Part shown: piece by piece, positions 6,525 through 7,411 of the stretch
Position numbering within the stretch: the stretch's first letter is position 1
Layout: each line of letters begins with the position of its first letter
Assembly (NCBI GenBank): GCA_025997795.1
Contig: BNVB01000095.1
Location: forward strand, 1 to 7,411
Source: Spirochaetia bacterium
GTDB lineage: Bacteria > Spirochaetota > Spirochaetia > Treponematales > Breznakiellaceae
Direction: 5' to 3'
DNA length: 7,411 bases
Translations under genes and position numbers: made by a program
Notes under the pieces: generated by a model
The model's database searches: none
Told to the model about the DNA's origin: nothing
The model's input: the letters and a program-made list of their open reading frames with translations, nothing else

Positions 6525-7212
6525 TGTTATAGTGTGTCACAATTTTCTGCGCTTTGATAAGATGTTCCTCCATGGCCGCCGCCGCTTTTTCAGGGTCGCC
6601 GTCCCGAATGGCCTCAAAAATAACCTGGTGATCCTCGATGCTTTTGGCGGGCTGGCCGGGTATGTCCAGGGTGGCCTTGCGGGATTCCGCCATAAGTCCC
6701 CCCACCAGCTCAATGATTATGGCAAAGGCTTTGTTTTGAGAAGCCCTGGCTATTTCCATATGGAACTGGTTGTCTCCCTTAATACCGTTCCCCCCCTGTT
6801 CCACATCGGACTGCATATCCAAAATAGCGCTGTATATCTGGGCAATCTGCTGTTTGGTGGCGTTTTTTGCGGCCAGGCTGGCCATGTGGACTTCCAGATG
6901 AAGCCGGACATCAATAATATCCGCCGCCAGTTTATGATCCTGGGCCATCATGGCGGAAAGCGGGGAAAGTACGTTTTCTATGGAAACCGAGTTAACATAG
7001 TTGCCCCCGCCGGTAACGGAATTGATATAACCCATGCTTTCCAGGGAACGGAGGGCTTCCCTCAGACTTGTCCGGCTTACCCCCATTTCTTCCGAAAGTA
7101 CCCTTTCGGGGGGCAGTTTTTGCCCCACCTTGAGGATGCCGGACTGGATCCGCTGGACTATCATTTCTACCACTTCTTCATAAATTCGTTTGTGCTGAAG
7201 TTGTTCAAACAT
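6517..7212 (-). CDS. FadR-family (GntR-FCD) transcriptional regulator, PdhR/LldR-like
   Basis: The 231-residue protein has an N-terminal winged helix (about 8-76) with the GntR signature KLPPERVLSEEMGVSRTSLR (32-51), REALRSLESMGYI and the wing GGGNYV. A C-terminal FCD ligand-binding domain follows (about 96-225). Candidate FCD metal ligands are Asp147 and His151 (DNQFHMEIA), His195 (EDHQVIF) and His217 (EEHLIK). Such proteins are usually repressors released by a carboxylate such as pyruvate or lactate. The ATG at 7212 is chosen over a 36-residue upstream extension because GGAGGT (7217-7222) precedes it and the extension runs through the gene's own candidate promoter. It overlaps asd by eight bases and is divergent from a pyruvate-dehydrogenase-like gene, which supports a PdhR-like role. 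The effector is unknown. Confidence 0.9.
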   Translation of the reverse strand: MFEQLQHKRIYEEVVEMIVQRIQSGILKVGQKLPPERVLSEEMGVSRTSLREALRSLESMGYINSVTGGGNYVNSVSIENVLSPLSAMMAQDHKLAADIIDVRLHLEVHMASLAAKNATKQQIAQIYSAILDMQSDVEQGGNGIKGDNQFHMEIARASQNKAFAIIIELVGGLMAESRKATLDIPGQPAKSIEDHQVIFEAIRDGDPEKAAAAMEEHLIKAQKIVTHYNNE

Positions 7213-7216
7213 AGGT

Positions 7217-7222
7217 ACCTCC
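7217..7222 (-). promoter_or_regulatory. Strong ribosome binding site for the FadR-family regulator
   Basis: On the minus strand GGAGGT lies four bases before the ATG at 7212. It is the strongest Shine-Dalgarno match in the window and fixes the start of the regulator. Confidence 0.8.
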
Positions 7223-7250
7223 ACATTCTCACATTTGATTGGCCTTTTAA

Positions 7251-7280
7251 TAATACCAATTTTTTTATTGTAATACCAGT
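7251..7280 (+). repeat. Direct repeat TAATACCART at 20-base spacing
   Basis: TAATACCAAT (7251-7260) and TAATACCAGT (7271-7280) are near-identical and exactly 20 bases apart, about two helical turns, so both face the same side of the DNA. A GGTAT at 7289-7293 is the inverse of the shared ATACC core. ATTGG at 7238-7242 is the inverse of CCAAT at 7256-7260. These could be extra half-sites for the neighbouring regulator. Confidence 0.45.
7268..7278. promoter_or_regulatory. Second candidate FadR-type operator
   Basis: TTGTAATACCA fits the pattern TNGTNNNACNA described for FadR-subfamily operators and contains the odd palindrome GTA-A-TAC. It covers the plus-strand -35 box and lies at the expected transcription start of the minus-strand promoter, a position suited to repression of both. 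The match to a short, degenerate pattern is only suggestive. Confidence 0.4.
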
Positions 7281-7296
7281 TATAATTCGGTATACT
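7268..7296 (+). promoter_or_regulatory. Candidate sigma-70-type promoter for the E1-alpha-like gene
   Basis: TTGTAA (7268-7273, four of six consensus bases) and TATACT (7291-7296, five of six) are separated by 17 bases, predicting transcription from about 7303. A perfect TATAAT at 7281-7286 is an alternative -10 but lacks a -35 at normal distance. The promoter overlaps the divergent minus-strand promoter. Confidence 0.5.
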
Positions 7297-7307
7297 GAAT
7301 TTGTCAA
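7279..7307 (-). promoter_or_regulatory. Candidate sigma-70-type promoter for the regulator-asd pair
   Basis: Read on the minus strand, a perfect -35 box TTGACA (7307-7302) and TATAAC (7284-7279, five of six) are separated by 17 bases. This predicts a start near 7272 and a leader of about 60 bases before the regulator ATG at 7212. It is the best promoter match in the window. Confidence 0.7.
7284..7301. promoter_or_regulatory. Near-perfect palindromic operator candidate between divergent genes
   Basis: AATTCGGTATACTGAATT is an 18-base palindrome with eight of nine base pairs symmetric, centred on GTATAC (7290-7295). The GT...AC core is typical of GntR/FadR-family operators. It fills the 17-base spacer of the minus-strand promoter plus one -10 base and covers the plus-strand -10 box, so a bound repressor would block both directions. 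The divergent regulator is the obvious candidate ligand. Confidence 0.65.
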
Positions 7308-7320
7308 GATCCTTTATCAT

Positions 7321-7325
7321 GGAGG
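7321..7325 (+). promoter_or_regulatory. Ribosome binding site for the E1-alpha-like gene
   Basis: GGAGG lies six bases before a TTG (7332) and twelve before the in-frame ATG (7338). The spacing favours the TTG, while the ATG gives the more usual N-terminus; the true start is open. Confidence 0.6.
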
Positions 7326-7331
7326 ACGGTT

Positions 7332-7411
7332 TTGAAAATGAAGTACAGTAAAGAACTGCTGCTGGATATTTACTATGTCATGAAGCAGATACGGTTCTTT
7401 GAGGAAACGGC
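7332..7411 (+). CDS. Probable pyruvate (or acetoin) dehydrogenase E1 component, alpha subunit; 3' part outside window
   Basis: Only about 26 codons are present, from TTG 7332 (or ATG 7338) to the window edge. They read MKYSKELLLDIYYVMK followed by QIRFFEET. This matches the usual start of thiamine-diphosphate E1-alpha subunits, in which a K(E)LLLxxYxxMxxIRxFEE helix precedes the catalytic domain. Such subunits decarboxylate a 2-oxo acid and pass the acyl group to an E2 lipoyl enzyme. Pyruvate, acetoin and branched-chain versions share this N-terminus, so the substrate cannot be settled here. The divergent FadR/PdhR-type regulator favours pyruvate. The gene has its own candidate promoter, operator and GGAGG, so it probably starts a new operon (E1-beta, E2 and E3 expected beyond the window). 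Confidence 0.6.
   Translation, partial: MKMKYSKELLLDIYYVMKQIRFFEET

Noticed and set aside
5499..6557. Several plus-strand open frames (5499-6002, 6030-6557, 6067-6426) antisense to asd
   Set aside because: asd motifs are continuous on the minus strand; these frames are mirrored coding bias without motifs or start signals.
7213..7320. 36-residue N-terminal extension of the regulator starting at 7320
   Set aside because: It would be encoded through and upstream of the predicted promoter and operator, whereas ATG 7212 has GGAGGT directly before it and matches the usual GntR N-terminus.
6481..7335. 284-codon plus-strand open frame antisense to the FadR-family regulator
   Set aside because: The opposite frame encodes a clear winged-helix/FCD protein with a strong ribosome binding site. 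The antisense product shows no family motifs and is a composition effect.
7319..7351. Ten-codon open frame (ATG 7319) resembling a leader peptide before the E1-alpha gene
   Set aside because: Its start overlaps the GGAGG used by the downstream gene, it has no ribosome binding site of its own, and its sequence shows no attenuator features.

Overview
The window is one end of an RNA polymerase/histidine gene cluster, followed by an oppositely oriented regulator/amino-acid gene pair and the first codons of a divergent pyruvate-dehydrogenase-type gene. Base composition is roughly balanced. The gene content and a relaxed spirochaete-style lipobox on the second gene fit a Treponema-like spirochaete, perhaps one of the biosynthetically competent gut treponemes. 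That assignment comes from recalled protein similarity only and is moderate in confidence.

Plus-strand block (1-5432): the C-terminal part of rpoC (RNA polymerase beta') overlaps a gene for a putative lipoprotein with an HExxH zinc-peptidase motif. hisG (long-form ATP phosphoribosyltransferase), hisB (imidazoleglycerol-phosphate dehydratase), hisH (glutaminase subunit of IGP synthase) and rimO (methylthiotransferase for ribosomal protein S12) follow. Junctions are tight: a 17-base overlap for rpoC/lipoprotein, gaps of 15 and 24 bases, a 4-base TTGA overlap for hisB/hisH, and a 1-base TAATG overlap for hisH/rimO. This looks like one co-transcribed unit. It mixes transcription, envelope, histidine and ribosome-modification functions. 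Only three histidine genes are present, and hisF, the obligate partner of hisH, is not here.

Minus-strand block (7212 down to 5427): a FadR-family (GntR-FCD) regulator is read first and overlaps asd (aspartate-semialdehyde dehydrogenase) by 8 bases. asd and rimO converge and overlap tail-to-tail by 6 bases, with no terminator visible.

Right-hand control region (7213-7331): two strong candidate promoters on opposite strands are interlocked, TTGACA-N17-TATAAC on the minus strand and TTGTAA-N17-TATACT on the plus strand. A near-perfect 18-base palindrome (7284-7301) fills the spacer of the minus promoter and covers the -10 box of the plus promoter. A second match to the FadR-type operator pattern lies on the plus -35 box. 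To the right begins a gene resembling the E1-alpha subunit of pyruvate/acetoin dehydrogenase. The simplest reading is a PdhR/LldR-like regulator that represses itself, asd and the divergent dehydrogenase operon, tying pyruvate metabolism to aspartate-family amino-acid synthesis.

No RNA genes, CRISPR arrays, insertion sequences or phage genes were seen. The most noteworthy items are the interlocked promoter/operator region, the regulator-asd coupling, the metallopeptidase-like lipoprotein behind rpoC, and two repeat expansions in rimO. I see no clear evidence of a wholly new biological system.
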